NCBI RefSeq assembly: GCF_048388525.1
Contig: NZ_DBGCTQ010000038.1
Location: 1 to 64,000, forward strand
DNA: 64,000 nucleotides
Direction: 5' to 3'
Source of the DNA: BQOK01 sp048388525
GTDB lineage: Bacteria; Bacillota; Clostridia; Oscillospirales; Ruminococcaceae
Part shown: one piece after another, positions 7,085 through 17,780 of the stretch
How positions within the stretch are numbered: the first letter of the stretch is position 1
Layout: each line of letters begins with the position of its first letter
Notes under the pieces: generated by a model
The model's database searches: none
The model's input: the letters and a program-made list of their open reading frames with translations, nothing else
What the model was told of the DNA's origin: nothing
Translations under genes and position numbers: made by a program

Positions 7085-7942
7085 ATGGAACAAAAAATGC
7101 TCGACTGCGCGGTGGTGGGCGGCGGTCCGGCCGGCCTTTCGGCGGCCGTCAACCTGCATCAGCGGGGCAAAAGCGTGCGGGTGCTGGGCGCGGCGCCCGG
7201 CTTTTTGGAAAAAGCGGAGCGGGTGGACAATTACCTCGGCCTGCCCGGCCTTTCCGGCGGCGAGATGCTGCGCGCCTTTGCGGGCCACGCGGCGCAGCTG
7301 GGCATCCGCCCGGAACCGGGGCGGGTGGCAAATATTCTGCCCATGGGCGACCACTTCATGCTGAATTTCAGCGGCGATATTCTGGAGGCGCGCACGGTAG
7401 TGCTGGCCTGCGGTGTGGCCAAGGCAAAGCCTGTGGAGGGGGAGACCGAGTTTTTGGGGCGGGGCGTTTCATACTGCGCCACCTGCGACGGCATGCTCTA
7501 CCGGGGCAAGGCTGTGCTGGTTTGGGGCCTTTCCCCCGAGGCCGCCGGCGAGGCGAACTTTCTTGCTTCCATCGGCTGCCGGGTGCGGTTTGTGGCGGCC
7601 AAACGCCCCGAAACGCTGGATGCAGCCATTGAATTTTTGCCCGGCAGCCTGCAGGGCGTGGGCGGCGGCATGAAGCTGGAATGGGCCCGGGTGGCCGGGC
7701 AGCAGCATGCTGCCGACGGCGTGTTTATCCTGCGGGCCGCCATCGCGCCGGACACCTTGCTGCCCGGCCTCAGCCTGGCGAACGGCTTTGTAACAGTGAA
7801 CCGCTCCATGGCCACCAACCTGCCGGGGGTGTTTGCCGCAGGCGACGTGACCGGCGCGCCCCTGCAGGTGGCAAAGGCCGTGGGCGAAGGGCTGATCGCG
7901 GGCCTTTCCGCGGCCGATTACCTTTCCGCTTCCGGCGTTTAA
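7085..7942 (+). CDS. Thioredoxin-reductase-like FAD disulfide oxidoreductase
   Basis: This 285-aa flavoprotein has the FAD Rossmann motif VVGGGPAGLSAAV near the N-terminus, the redox-active CATC pair (Cys131, Cys134) of thioredoxin reductases, and the C-terminal FAD motif FAAGDVTGAPLQVAKAVGEG. The part that should bind NADPH is degenerate: the usual GGGxxA is WGLSPEAA and the HRRxxxR arginine motif is missing (FVAAKRPE). Ferredoxin-dependent flavin thioredoxin reductases of Clostridia share these losses, so the electron donor may not be NADPH. The ATG at 7085 has AAGGAG. It is expressed alone from a promoter with a CRP/FNR-type site. TrxB-like substrate reduction is likely but unproven. Confidence 0.8.
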   Translation: MEQKMLDCAVVGGGPAGLSAAVNLHQRGKSVRVLGAAPGFLEKAERVDNYLGLPGLSGGEMLRAFAGHAAQLGIRPEPGRVANILPMGDHFMLNFSGDILEARTVVLACGVAKAKPVEGETEFLGRGVSYCATCDGMLYRGKAVLVWGLSPEAAGEANFLASIGCRVRFVAAKRPETLDAAIEFLPGSLQGVGGGMKLEWARVAGQQHAADGVFILRAAIAPDTLLPGLSLANGFVTVNRSMATNLPGVFAAGDVTGAPLQVAKAVGEGLIAGLSAADYLSASGV

Positions 7943-7996
7943 CCAACTGGGGGAACCATCCTTCGCCCCCAGCGGCTCTTTCTGCAGGCACAACAA

Positions 7997-8036
7997 AAGC
8001 TGAGCGCCCCGCAGCGTGCGGGGCGCTCAGCTTTTT
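7997..8036. terminator. Bidirectional terminator between oxidoreductase and LysR gene
   Basis: A perfect 16-bp stem (AAGCTGAGCGCCCCGC with its complement at 8018-8033) has T residues on the plus side and A residues on the left flank. It serves both convergent genes. Confidence 0.85.
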
Positions 8037-8039
8037 GCC

Positions 8040-8066
8040 TATAGATAGTATAGTTGTTTATCTATA
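8040..8066. repeat. Short inverted repeat TATAGATA/TATCTATA
   Basis: Arms of 8 bp at 8040-8047 and 8059-8066, in the AT-rich gap between terminator and LysR stop. No role is apparent. Confidence 0.3.
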
Positions 8067-8104
8067 TGATCTTGTGATCCAAGCCATTTCCTTCTATCTT
8101 CCTT

Positions 8105-9037
8105 TCAGCCGATCATATCCAAAAACGCGTGGATCGCTTTGGAAATGTAGCGGTTCCGTTTATAGTAAAGGTTCACCTCGCGCACGGCGTCCCTGTTGTC
8201 CAGTTTGTAAAACAACAGGTTCCCGGCCTCGGGCACATTGGGGATCAGCGAGTCGCCGATAAACGAGATGCCCATGCCGTAGCAGGACAGGTTATAGGCC
8301 GTGATCTGCTGCTCCAGCTCCAGCTTGATCCGGGGGGTAAAATGGCTGCCGCGGCAGATATTCATGGCGCGCTCCCGCGTGTCGTTCCCCTCCCGCAGAA
8401 GAAGAAACGGTTCCTCCTTAAAATACTGCAGCGGCACGGGGGTGATGCGCGTGTTCAGGTGCAGCCCGGCCTTGATGTCGGCAGCCGTGAGCGCATAGTT
8501 TTTCGCGGCGGCGTTGGATGCAAAACCGGCGGGCACCGCCATCAGCAGATGCTCCTGCTGCAGCGTTTTCCGGCCGTAAAGCCCCTGGTCCAGCACGTTG
8601 TTGTCGATCAGCAGGTCCAGCGTTCCCGCCCCCAGCCTTTCGGTCAGTTCCGCCGTTGTGGCCTCGATCAGCTGCACATGCACCAGGGGGTATTGCGCGG
8701 TAAACCGGCTGAGCAGGGGCGGCAGAACGTAAGAAACAAAAAAGTTGGTGCCGCCGATCACCAGGGAGCCGCTCTTCATCTCGGCCAGATCGCTCACGTA
8801 GTTTTCAAACCCATTTTCCACATCCATAATGATCTCCACCGCGCGGATGTATTCTTTCCCAAGCTCGGTGAGCTGGATGGGGTTGGTGCTGCGGTCAAAA
8901 ATGGGGAACCCGATCTGTTCCTCCGCCTTTTTCACAGCCGCGCTCAGCGAGGGCTGGCTGATAAACAAATTCCTGGCGGCGCGGGAAAAACTCATCTCCC
9001 GGTAGACCTCGTAAACGTAGCGCATGGACTGAAACAT
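8105..9037 (-). CDS. LysR-type transcriptional regulator
   Basis: This 310-aa protein has the N-terminal LysR winged helix (YEVYREMSFSRAARNLFISQ, then PSLSAAVKKAEEQIGFPIFDR) and a two-lobed periplasmic-binding-protein-like effector domain from about residue 90. The start at 9037 has GGAGGG. It is transcribed away from the aspartate catabolic operon, with 152 bases between starts containing an ATATT/AATAT inverted repeat over the aspA -35. By the usual LysR logic it controls that operon; aspartate or fumarate as co-inducer is a guess. Confidence 0.9.
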   Translation of the reverse strand: MFQSMRYVYEVYREMSFSRAARNLFISQPSLSAAVKKAEEQIGFPIFDRSTNPIQLTELGKEYIRAVEIIMDVENGFENYVSDLAEMKSGSLVIGGTNFFVSYVLPPLLSRFTAQYPLVHVQLIEATTAELTERLGAGTLDLLIDNNVLDQGLYGRKTLQQEHLLMAVPAGFASNAAAKNYALTAADIKAGLHLNTRITPVPLQYFKEEPFLLLREGNDTRERAMNICRGSHFTPRIKLELEQQITAYNLSCYGMGISFIGDSLIPNVPEAGNLLFYKLDNRDAVREVNLYYKRNRYISKAIHAFLDMIG

Positions 9038-9081
9038 GAGCGCCCTCCTGATATAGCCTATCGCCTATCTTGCAAATAATA

Positions 9082-9120
9082 ATATTGGTATTTGAAAATA
9101 TCATAACACCGCAGTACACT
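9082..9120 (+). promoter_or_regulatory. aspA promoter with overlapping inverted repeat
   Basis: -35 TTGAAA (9092-9097), 17-base spacer, -10 TACACT (9115-9120). The inverted repeat ATATT (9082-9086)/AATAT (9097-9101) covers the -35 and is a candidate LysR site. Confidence 0.5.
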
Positions 9121-9189
9121 TTAATCAAGCCCAAAACAAGTGGCCGGGCGGCCGTTCACAATTTATAAAAAAGCTGCGTGAGGTTACTT

Positions 9190-10614
9190 ATGAAAACAGA
9201 CAGGCAATTCCGTGTGGAACACGACTCCATCGGCGAGCGCACTCTCCCCCGCGACGTCTACTACGGCGTGCAGTCCCTGCGCGCCTCGGAAAACTTTCAC
9301 ATCACCGGTCTGACCATGCACCCGGAGATCGTAAACTCCATTGCCGAGATCAAAAAAGCTTCGGCCATTGCCAACTACGAGATCGGCCTGCTGGACAAAA
9401 AGGTGGCGGGCGCCATCGTGGAGGCCTGCGGCGAAATCGCCGCTGGCAAGCTGCACGACGCCTTTATCGTGGACCCGATCCAGGGCGGCGCGGGCACCAG
9501 CCTGAACATGAACGCCAACGAGGTCATTGCCAACCGCGCCATCGAGCTGCTCGGCGGCGAAAAGGGCGATTATTCCCTGGTCAACCCCAACGACCATGTG
9601 AACTGCGGCCAGTCCACCAACGACGTTTTCCCCTCTGCGGGCAAAATGGCGGTGCTCAAGCTCCTCATCAAGGCCCAGATCCAGTTGGAGCGTCTCTACG
9701 ACGCTTTGACGCAAAAGGCCGCCGAGTTTGACGACGTGATCAAGATGGGCCGCACCCAGCTGCAGGATGCGGTGCCCATCCGCCTGGGGCAGGAATTCCG
9801 CGCCTACCGCGAGGCCGTGCGCCGCGACATTGCCCGCCTGGAGCGCGCGCAGGACGAGATGCGCTGCTTAAACCTGGGTGGCACCGCCATCGGCACCGGC
9901 ATCAATGCCGACGAGATGTACCTGCGCCAGGTCGTGCCAACCCTGTCCAAGGTCTCGGGCCTGCGGCTTGTCCAGGCCTTCGACCTCATCGACGCCACCC
10001 AAAACCTGGACGGATTTGTGGCGGTGTCAGGCGCGGTAAAGACCTGTGCAGTGAACCTTTCCAAAATGTGCAACGACCTGCGGCTGCTCTCCTCGGGCCC
10101 CCGGTGCGGCCTGGGCGAGATCAACCTGCCTCCCAAACAGAACGGTTCCTCCATCATGCCGGGCAAGGTAAACCCCGTCATCCCGGAGGTGGTCAACCAG
10201 GTGGCCTTCAACATCATGGGCAACGACCTCACCATCACCATGGCCGCCGAGGCGGGGCAGCTGGAACTCAACGCCTTTGAGCCCATCATTTTCTGGAATC
10301 TCACCCACGCGGTGGAATTTTTGACCTACGCCGTGAACACCCTCACAGACAACTGCGTGTCGGGCATTACCGCCAACCGGGAGCGGTGCAAGGCAATGGT
10401 GGACGGCAGCGTGGGCGTCATCACCGCCCTTACCCCCCACCTGGGCTACGAGGCGGCGGCCAATATTGCCAAGGAGGCCATCCGCACCGGCGCTTCGGTG
10501 GAAGACCTGATCGTGAGCAAGGGCGTGCTGGACCGGCCGACCCTGGAAAAAATCCTGGACCCCTATTCCATGACCACTCCCGGCATCTCTGCCAAAGAGC
10601 TGCTCGAGCGATAA
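9190..10614 (+). CDS. aspA: Aspartate ammonia-lyase
   Basis: AspA deaminates L-aspartate to fumarate and ammonia. The 474-aa protein carries the fumarase/aspartase superfamily signature GSSIMPGKVNP (residues 319-329), TSLNMNANEV, and GRTQLQDAVP with Gln where fumarases have His, which identifies it as an aspartase rather than a second fumarase. The start at 9190 is chosen because GAGG lies 7 bases upstream; the GTG at 9178 has no spacing to it. It opens a four-gene operon with aspartate racemase, malic enzyme and fumarase, and is divergent from a LysR regulator. Together they route aspartate to pyruvate. Confidence 0.95.
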   Translation: MKTDRQFRVEHDSIGERTLPRDVYYGVQSLRASENFHITGLTMHPEIVNSIAEIKKASAIANYEIGLLDKKVAGAIVEACGEIAAGKLHDAFIVDPIQGGAGTSLNMNANEVIANRAIELLGGEKGDYSLVNPNDHVNCGQSTNDVFPSAGKMAVLKLLIKAQIQLERLYDALTQKAAEFDDVIKMGRTQLQDAVPIRLGQEFRAYREAVRRDIARLERAQDEMRCLNLGGTAIGTGINADEMYLRQVVPTLSKVSGLRLVQAFDLIDATQNLDGFVAVSGAVKTCAVNLSKMCNDLRLLSSGPRCGLGEINLPPKQNGSSIMPGKVNPVIPEVVNQVAFNIMGNDLTITMAAEAGQLELNAFEPIIFWNLTHAVEFLTYAVNTLTDNCVSGITANRERCKAMVDGSVGVITALTPHLGYEAAANIAKEAIRTGASVEDLIVSKGVLDRPTLEKILDPYSMTTPGISAKELLER

Positions 10615-10620
10615 ACGGCC

Positions 10621-11319
10621 ATGAAAACGCTGGGTATCATAGGCGGCATGGGTCCCCTGGCCGCGGCCGACCTGCTGGAAAAGATCGTTCAGAACACACA
10701 GGCGAAAAAGGATCAGGACAACATCCACGTCATTCTCGACAGCAACACCCATATCCCCGACCGCACCGCCGCCATCCTGCACGGCGGCAGCGACCCCCGC
10801 CCCCAGCTCCAGGCCAGCGCCTGCCGGCTGGAAGCGGCGGGCGCCGGGGTGCTGGCCATCTCCTGCAACACCGCCCATTATTTTTACAAGGACGTTTCCG
10901 CCGCCGTGTCCGTGCCGGTGCTCCATATGCCCCGGCTCACGGCAGGCTGGCTGTGCCGCACCGGGCTTACCCGGGCGGCCCTCTTGGCCACCGACGGCAC
11001 GGTTCAGAGCGGCATTTACCAGGCCGCGTTCGCGGGCAGCGGGGTGGACTTGCTTATGCCGGATGACGCGGGGCAGCAGGCGGTGATGTCCCTGATCTAC
11101 GAGGGGGTCAAGGCCGGCAAGGCCCACTTCAACACTGCGGCCATCCGCGCCGCCCTGGCCCGGCTCGAGGCCGCCGGGGCCGGTGCCTTCATTCTGGGCT
11201 GCACCGAGTTGCCCCCTGCCTTTTCCATGTATGACCTGCCCGGCCGCACCATCGACCCCACCACGGTGCTTGCCCGGGCCGCGGTGGCGGCCTGCGGCGG
11301 CCTGCTGACCGCAGGCTGA
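10621..11319 (+). CDS. Aspartate/glutamate racemase family protein (likely aspartate racemase)
   Basis: This 232-aa enzyme interconverts the D- and L-forms of an acidic amino acid without cofactor, using two cysteines. Both are present: Cys82 in ISCNTAH and Cys194 in GCTELP. The N-terminal GIIGGMGPLA is typical of aspartate racemases. It starts 6 bases after the aspA stop. The position beside aspartase makes D-aspartate to L-aspartate the most likely reaction, which would let the cell use D-Asp from peptidoglycan cross-bridges or food. Substrate choice is inferred from context. Confidence 0.88.
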   Translation: MKTLGIIGGMGPLAAADLLEKIVQNTQAKKDQDNIHVILDSNTHIPDRTAAILHGGSDPRPQLQASACRLEAAGAGVLAISCNTAHYFYKDVSAAVSVPVLHMPRLTAGWLCRTGLTRAALLATDGTVQSGIYQAAFAGSGVDLLMPDDAGQQAVMSLIYEGVKAGKAHFNTAAIRAALARLEAAGAGAFILGCTELPPAFSMYDLPGRTIDPTTVLARAAVAACGGLLTAG

Positions 11320-11377
11320 AAAAGCGCGGCAGGTTCCGCCCGCCGCACACACAATCACAATCGTTGAGGTGCTTTTT

Positions 11378-12556
11378 ATGAACTGCGCAGAAGAATCCCT
11401 GAAGCTGCACTACAAACTCAAAGGAAAGCTGGAAATTACCGCCCGTGCCCCGGTGGACACCCAGGAAGCCCTGGCCCTGGCCTATACCCCCGGCGTGGCG
11501 CAGCCCTGCCTGGAGATTCAAAAGGATGTGAACAAGAGCTACGAGCTCACCCGCCGGTGGAACACGGTGGCCGTGGTCACCGACGGCACCGCCGTGCTGG
11601 GTCTGGGCGACATCGGCCCCGAGGCGGGCATGCCGGTCATGGAGGGCAAGTGCGTGCTCTTTAAGCAGTTCGGCGGCGTGGACGCTCTGCCCCTGTGCGT
11701 GCGCAGCAAAGAGGTGGACGACATCGTAAAAACGGTCGCCCTGCTGGCCGGCTCCTTCGGCGGGGTGAACCTGGAGGACATCTCGGCTCCCCGCTGCTTC
11801 GAGATTGAGGAAAAGCTCAAGCGCTGCTGCGACGTCCCCGTCTTTCACGACGACCAGCACGGCACCGCCGTAGTTGTGGCCGCCGCCGTGATCAACGCTC
11901 TCAAGCTGGTAAAAAAGGACCTGGGCCAAGTGCGGGTGGTATTTTCAGGCGCCGGCGCGGCGGGCACCGCGATCTTCAAGCTGCTGCGCATCATGGGCCT
12001 GCGAAAGGCCACCCTGTGCGACATCAAGGGCATCGTGTACCCGGGCCGGCCCGACCTTGCGGGCGATCCCTACCTTGCCGAACTGGCCGCCATGACCCAC
12101 CCCGGGGTCACCACGGGCGGCCTGGCTGCCGCCCTGGAAGGGGCCGACCTGTTCATCGGGGTCTCCGCGCCAAACCTCGTCACCCCCGCCATGGTCCGGG
12201 CCATGGCCCCCGACCCCATCCTTTTTGCCATGGCAAACCCCGTGCCCGAGATCATGCCCCAACTCGCCCGGGCCGCCGGGGCGGCGGTGGTGGGCACCGG
12301 CCGCAGCGATTTTTCGAACCAGGTCAACAACGTGCTCTGCTTCCCCGGCATTTTTCGCGGTGCTTTGGACGTGCGGGCCAGCCAGATCACCGGGAACATG
12401 AAAATCGCCGCGGCCCAGGCCATCGCGGGGCTGGTCAGCGAGGCCGAGCTCTGTGCTGACTACATCCTTCCCAAAGCCTTCGATCCCCGCGTGCGCGCCG
12501 CCGTGGCCGCGGCAGTGGCCGCCGCCGCCCGCCGGGACGGCGTGGCCCGGGTGTGA
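11378..12556 (+). CDS. NAD(P)-dependent malic enzyme
   Basis: Malic enzyme oxidatively decarboxylates malate to pyruvate and CO2, producing NAD(P)H. The 392-aa short bacterial form shows the catalytic Tyr region ALAYTPGVAQ, the Lys-containing EGKCVLFKQFGGVDALPLC, metal-binding FHDDQHGTA, and the nucleotide loop FSGAGAAGTA. The start at 11378 has TGAGG at the proper distance; the GTG at 11369 overlaps that site. It lies between the racemase and fumC genes and supplies the exit step of the aspartate-fumarate-malate-pyruvate route. Cofactor preference is not evident. Confidence 0.93.
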   Translation: MNCAEESLKLHYKLKGKLEITARAPVDTQEALALAYTPGVAQPCLEIQKDVNKSYELTRRWNTVAVVTDGTAVLGLGDIGPEAGMPVMEGKCVLFKQFGGVDALPLCVRSKEVDDIVKTVALLAGSFGGVNLEDISAPRCFEIEEKLKRCCDVPVFHDDQHGTAVVVAAAVINALKLVKKDLGQVRVVFSGAGAAGTAIFKLLRIMGLRKATLCDIKGIVYPGRPDLAGDPYLAELAAMTHPGVTTGGLAAALEGADLFIGVSAPNLVTPAMVRAMAPDPILFAMANPVPEIMPQLARAAGAAVVGTGRSDFSNQVNNVLCFPGIFRGALDVRASQITGNMKIAAAQAIAGLVSEAELCADYILPKAFDPRVRAAVAAAVAAAARRDGVARV

Positions 12557-12566
12557 GGTGCCGACC

Positions 12567-13943
<1,377 letters not shown>

Positions 13944-14020
13944 CGGCGTTTCCCTTTGGATCTTCCCCTGTTTTTTCCAAATGTTCAAAAAAACGCCTGC
14001 GCGGCATTCCAAACCTTCGC

Positions 14021-14057
14021 GCGGCTCCGCCAAATCCGGCGGGGCCGCTGTTTTTTT
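14021..14057 (+). terminator. Terminator of the aspartate operon
   Basis: Stem GCGGCTCCGCC with GGCGGGGCCGC, 6-nt loop, then TGTTTTTTT. Confidence 0.8.
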
Positions 14058-14078
14058 GCTGCAAATCCGGCCGCATGA

Positions 14079-14107
14079 TTTATTTTTGTGCAAATTTCTT
14101 CTATAAT
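14079..14107 (+). promoter_or_regulatory. Promoter of the ABC exporter pair
   Basis: Consensus -10 TATAAT (14102-14107) with a weak -35 TTTATT (14079-14084), 17-base spacing. The first gene starts 80 bases downstream. Confidence 0.5.
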
Positions 14108-14187
14108 AAGAAAAGCTTTTGCGGCCGCGTCCTGCCAGGGGGCCCCGGCGCACAGGAATATTTTTTACAGAACGAGGTGCTTCGCAC

Positions 14188-15954
14188 TTGAAAAAGCTCA
14201 CATCGAACCTGCGGGGGCATTATAAGGAATTGATCCTCGGCCCCCTTTTTAAGCTGCTGGAAGCTATTTTTGAGCTGTGCGTGCCGCTCATCATGGCCGC
14301 CATCATCGACAACGGCATCCAAAGCGGCGACACGGCCTATGTGCTGAAAGGCGGCGCGCTGCTGCTTTTGCTGGCGGTGCTGGGCGGGCTGGCAGGCTGC
14401 ACCTGCCAGTATTTTGCCAGCGTTGCCGCCTTCGGCTTTGGCTCCAGCCTGCGCAGGCAGGTGTTCGGCCAGGTGCTGCGCTTTTCAGGCCGCGAGATGG
14501 ACGAACTCGGCGCGGGGAGCCTTGTCACACGCATCACGAACGACGTGAACCAGGTGCAGAACGGGGTGAACATGTTCATTCGGCTTGCCACCCGCAGCCC
14601 GTTTCTGGCCATCGGCTCCATCGTGATGGCCTTTACCATCAACGCCCGCATCGCGCTGGTGTTTTTGCTCTCCACCCCGCTCATCGTGCTGGTGCTCTAT
14701 GGGATCATGCGGGCCACCCTGCCCCGCTACTCCGAGATCCAGCAAGGGCAGGACACCCTCAGCGCCCTTGCCGGCGAAAACCTGGAGGGGGCGCGGGTCA
14801 TCCGCGCCTTCTCCCGCCAGGCCAGCGAGAAGCAGGGCTTTGGCGCGGCCGGCCAGGCCCTCAGCGCCGTCACGGTGGCGGTGGGCAGGGTGAGCGGCGC
14901 TTTGAACCCCATCACCTATGTGATCGCAAACCTGGGCGTTCTGCTTATCCTGTGGCTGGGCGCCCGCTCGGCCCAGGTCGGCCTGATCGCCAGCGGCGAG
15001 ATCATCGCCCTTGTAAACTACATGACCCAGACCCTGCTGGCCCTGATCGTGCTGGCAAACCTGATCGTGCAGTTCACCCGCGCCATCGCCAGCGCCAGGC
15101 GGCTGGCCGCCCTGCTCGATATGGAGCCCGCGGTGAGCGGTCCTGTGTGGAACCTCCCGGCCCAAAGCGCCCCGGCGGGCGGCGCCTGGCTGGCCTTTGA
15201 AAATGTGGACTTTGCTTACACCCCTGGCCGCAACGCGCTCACCGGCGTGAGCTTTTGCGCGCAGAAAGGGCAGACCATCGGGGTGATCGGCGGCACCGGC
15301 AGCGGCAAGTCCACCCTGGCGGGTCTGATCCTGCGTTTTTACGACGTGACCGGCGGGCGCATCCTGCTGAACGGGCAGGACATCCGCACCTGCGACCCCG
15401 CGGCGCTGCGCGCCAAGGTGGGGTATGTGCCCCAGGCGGTGCAGCTCTTTTCCGGCACCATCCGCTCAAACCTGGCCCTGGGCTGCAGGAACGCCGGCGA
15501 GGAAGATCTGTGGGCGGCCCTGAAACTGGCCCAAGGGGAAGAATTCGTGCGGCAAAAGCCCCAGGGGCTGGACAGCCCGGTGGAAGAGGGCGGCAAAAAC
15601 TTTTCGGGCGGGCAGCGCCAGCGCCTCACCATTGCCCGGGCTCTGGTCAGCCGGCCGGAATTGCTGATCCTGGACGACGCCTCCAGCGCGCTGGACTTTG
15701 CCACCGATGCGGCCCTGCGCCGCGCGCTGCGCAGGCACGCGGCCGGCATGACCGTGATGATGATCAGCCAGCGGGCCTCCGCCATCAAAAACGCCGACCT
15801 GATCCTGGTGCTGGACGATGGCGTGCTGGCCGCCCAGGGCACCCACGGGCAGCTGCTGCAGACCTGTCCGGTCTACCGGGAGATCTGCATCTCGCAAAAA
15901 TTGGTGGACGCGCCTGCCGCGCCCACCGCGGAAAGGCAGGTGAAGCCCCTGTGA
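14188..15954 (+). CDS. Heterodimeric ABC exporter subunit (degenerate-site half)
   Basis: This 588-aa half-transporter has six membrane segments (about residues 15-300) and an ATPase domain with Walker A GGTGSGKST, signature FSGGQRQRL and Walker B LLILDDASSALD. The catalytic Glu after Walker B is Asp, as in the degenerate site of heterodimeric exporters such as TM287 or BmrC. A TTG start at 14188 is chosen because GAGGTG precedes it by 8 bases; no ATG fits. Its stop overlaps the start of the partner (GTGA). Substrate (drug, lipid or peptide) is unknown. Confidence 0.9.
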   Translation: MKKLTSNLRGHYKELILGPLFKLLEAIFELCVPLIMAAIIDNGIQSGDTAYVLKGGALLLLLAVLGGLAGCTCQYFASVAAFGFGSSLRRQVFGQVLRFSGREMDELGAGSLVTRITNDVNQVQNGVNMFIRLATRSPFLAIGSIVMAFTINARIALVFLLSTPLIVLVLYGIMRATLPRYSEIQQGQDTLSALAGENLEGARVIRAFSRQASEKQGFGAAGQALSAVTVAVGRVSGALNPITYVIANLGVLLILWLGARSAQVGLIASGEIIALVNYMTQTLLALIVLANLIVQFTRAIASARRLAALLDMEPAVSGPVWNLPAQSAPAGGAWLAFENVDFAYTPGRNALTGVSFCAQKGQTIGVIGGTGSGKSTLAGLILRFYDVTGGRILLNGQDIRTCDPAALRAKVGYVPQAVQLFSGTIRSNLALGCRNAGEEDLWAALKLAQGEEFVRQKPQGLDSPVEEGGKNFSGGQRQRLTIARALVSRPELLILDDASSALDFATDAALRRALRRHAAGMTVMMISQRASAIKNADLILVLDDGVLAAQGTHGQLLQTCPVYREICISQKLVDAPAAPTAERQVKPL

Positions 15955-17687
15955 AAAAGCATGTTTTCCGGCGCCTTGCGCCCTATCTGCGGCCCTACGC
16001 GGGCACCCTTCTGCTGGGGTGCCTGGCAGCCGTTTTACAGGTCGCGTTCACCCTGGCCGCCCCCGTCCTGGTGGGCAAAGGGGTGGACTGCGTGCTGGGC
16101 CCCGGCCGGGTTGATTTTAACGCCCTTATTCCCCTTCTGGTTCAGCTGGCCGCGGTGATCCTGCTGGCGGCGGCGTTTCAGTGGGCGATGAACGTATGCA
16201 CCCGGCGCGCCAGCGCCCTGGCTGCCCAGGACCTGCGCCAAAAAGCCTTTGACCGCCTGAACGAGGTTCCCCTCTCCACCATCGACTCCACCCCCCACGG
16301 CGACCTTGTGAGCCGTCTCGTAAACGACGCGGATGCGGTTTCCGAGGGCCTTTTGCAGGGGCTCACCCAGCTGCTGCCAGGGGCGGCCACCATTGTTGGT
16401 GTGCTGGGTATCATGCTTCGGCTGAACTGGGGCATTGCCCTGCTGGTGGCGCTGGTCACCCCGCTGTCCATCTTTTTTGCCAAATTCGTGGCGGGCCGCA
16501 CCCACGCGCTGTTCCAGCGGCAGGCCGCCGCCCAGGGCCGGCTCTCGGGCTATGTGAGCGAGATGGTGAACGGCCAGTCGCTGATCAAGGCCTTCGGGTA
16601 CGAGGCGCCCTGCATGGAGCGGTTCGAGGCCATCGATCAGGAGCTGCGCCACGCAAGCCTGTGGGCGGTGTTCTACTCGGCTGTGGCAAACCCCGGCACC
16701 CGGCTGGTGAACAATTTTGTGTATGCGGCGGTGGGGGTATTCGGCGCGCTGGCGGCCATTTCGGGCCGGCTGACCGTGGGCACCCTCTCGGCCTTTCTGA
16801 CCTACGCGAACCAGTACACCAAGCCCTTCAACGAGGTCACCGGCGTGCTGACCCAGCTGCAGACCGCCATGGCCAGCGCCTGGCGGCTGTTCCAGGTGAT
16901 CGACCTGGAGCCCGAGCCGCCGGACCCCGCAGGCGCCCTGGCGCCGGCCGCCTGCCAGGGCCGGGTCGAGGCCCTGCACGTGGACTTCAGCTACCGGCCC
17001 GAAACGCCGCTGATCCGGGACCTCTGCCTGGAGGTGCAGCCGGGCCGGCGGGTGGCCATCGTGGGCCCCACCGGCTGCGGCAAAACCACCTTCATCAACC
17101 TGCTCATGCGCTTTTACGACGTCACCGGCGGCGAGATCCGGGTGGACGGCGTTCCCATCCGCCGCCTCTCCCGCGCCTCGCTGCGGGGCATGTACGGCAT
17201 GGTGCTGCAGGAAACCTGGCTCAAAAGCGCCACCGTGCGGGAAAACATTGCCTACGGCAAGCCCGGCGCTCCGCTGGAAGAGGTGGTCGCCGCCGCCAAA
17301 GCCGCCCACGCCCATGGCTTCATCCAGCGCCTGCCCCAGGGGTACGACACGGTGCTGGCCGCCGGCGGCAGCAACCTTTCGGCCGGGCAAAAGCAGCTGC
17401 TCTGCATCGCGCGCATCCTGCTGTGCCGCCCCCAAATGCTGATCCTGGACGAGGCCACCAGCAACATCGACACCCGCACCGAAATGCTGGTGCAGGCCGC
17501 CTTCGAGCGCCTGATGCAGGGCCGCACCAGCTTTGTGGTGGCGCACCGCCTCTCCACCATCCAAACGGCCGACACCATTCTTGTAATGGACGCCGGCCGC
17601 ATTGTGGAGCAGGGCACCCACTCCGAACTGCTGGCAAGGGGCGGCTTTTACGCAAAGCTCTACAACAGCCAGTTTGCGGCACAATAG
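15951..17687 (+). CDS. Heterodimeric ABC exporter subunit (catalytic half)
   Basis: This 578-aa partner of the preceding gene has a six-helix transmembrane domain (about residues 15-300) and an ATPase with Walker A GPTGCGKTT, signature LSAGQKQLL (Gly-to-Ala in the usual LSGGQ) and a complete Walker B LILDEATSNID with catalytic Glu. The start is the GTG at 15951, sharing four bases with the previous stop, so translation is coupled. The intact Glu here and the Asp in the partner show an asymmetric pair with one active ATP site, as known for BmrCD-like exporters. Confidence 0.92.
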   Translation: MKKHVFRRLAPYLRPYAGTLLLGCLAAVLQVAFTLAAPVLVGKGVDCVLGPGRVDFNALIPLLVQLAAVILLAAAFQWAMNVCTRRASALAAQDLRQKAFDRLNEVPLSTIDSTPHGDLVSRLVNDADAVSEGLLQGLTQLLPGAATIVGVLGIMLRLNWGIALLVALVTPLSIFFAKFVAGRTHALFQRQAAAQGRLSGYVSEMVNGQSLIKAFGYEAPCMERFEAIDQELRHASLWAVFYSAVANPGTRLVNNFVYAAVGVFGALAAISGRLTVGTLSAFLTYANQYTKPFNEVTGVLTQLQTAMASAWRLFQVIDLEPEPPDPAGALAPAACQGRVEALHVDFSYRPETPLIRDLCLEVQPGRRVAIVGPTGCGKTTFINLLMRFYDVTGGEIRVDGVPIRRLSRASLRGMYGMVLQETWLKSATVRENIAYGKPGAPLEEVVAAAKAAHAHGFIQRLPQGYDTVLAAGGSNLSAGQKQLLCIARILLCRPQMLILDEATSNIDTRTEMLVQAAFERLMQGRTSFVVAHRLSTIQTADTILVMDAGRIVEQGTHSELLARGGFYAKLYNSQFAAQ

Positions 17688-17690
17688 ATC

Positions 17691-17719
17691 TTCCAACCCG
17701 CGCCGCGCCGTGATATAAT
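17691..17719 (+). promoter_or_regulatory. Probable udk promoter
   Basis: Consensus -10 TATAAT at 17714-17719; the -35 position (TTCCAA, 17691-17696) is weak. The gene starts 61 bases downstream. Confidence 0.4.
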
Positions 17720-17780
17720 GGTAGAAAAGCCGTACACCAGCGGCGCGGCGGCCCGCCGCGCCCAAATGCAGGAGGCGCGC

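Noticed and set aside
15255..15950. Upstream extension of the second ABC exporter subunit
   Set aside because: It is an out-of-phase reading of the first ABC subunit; the GTGA overlap at 15951 is the start.
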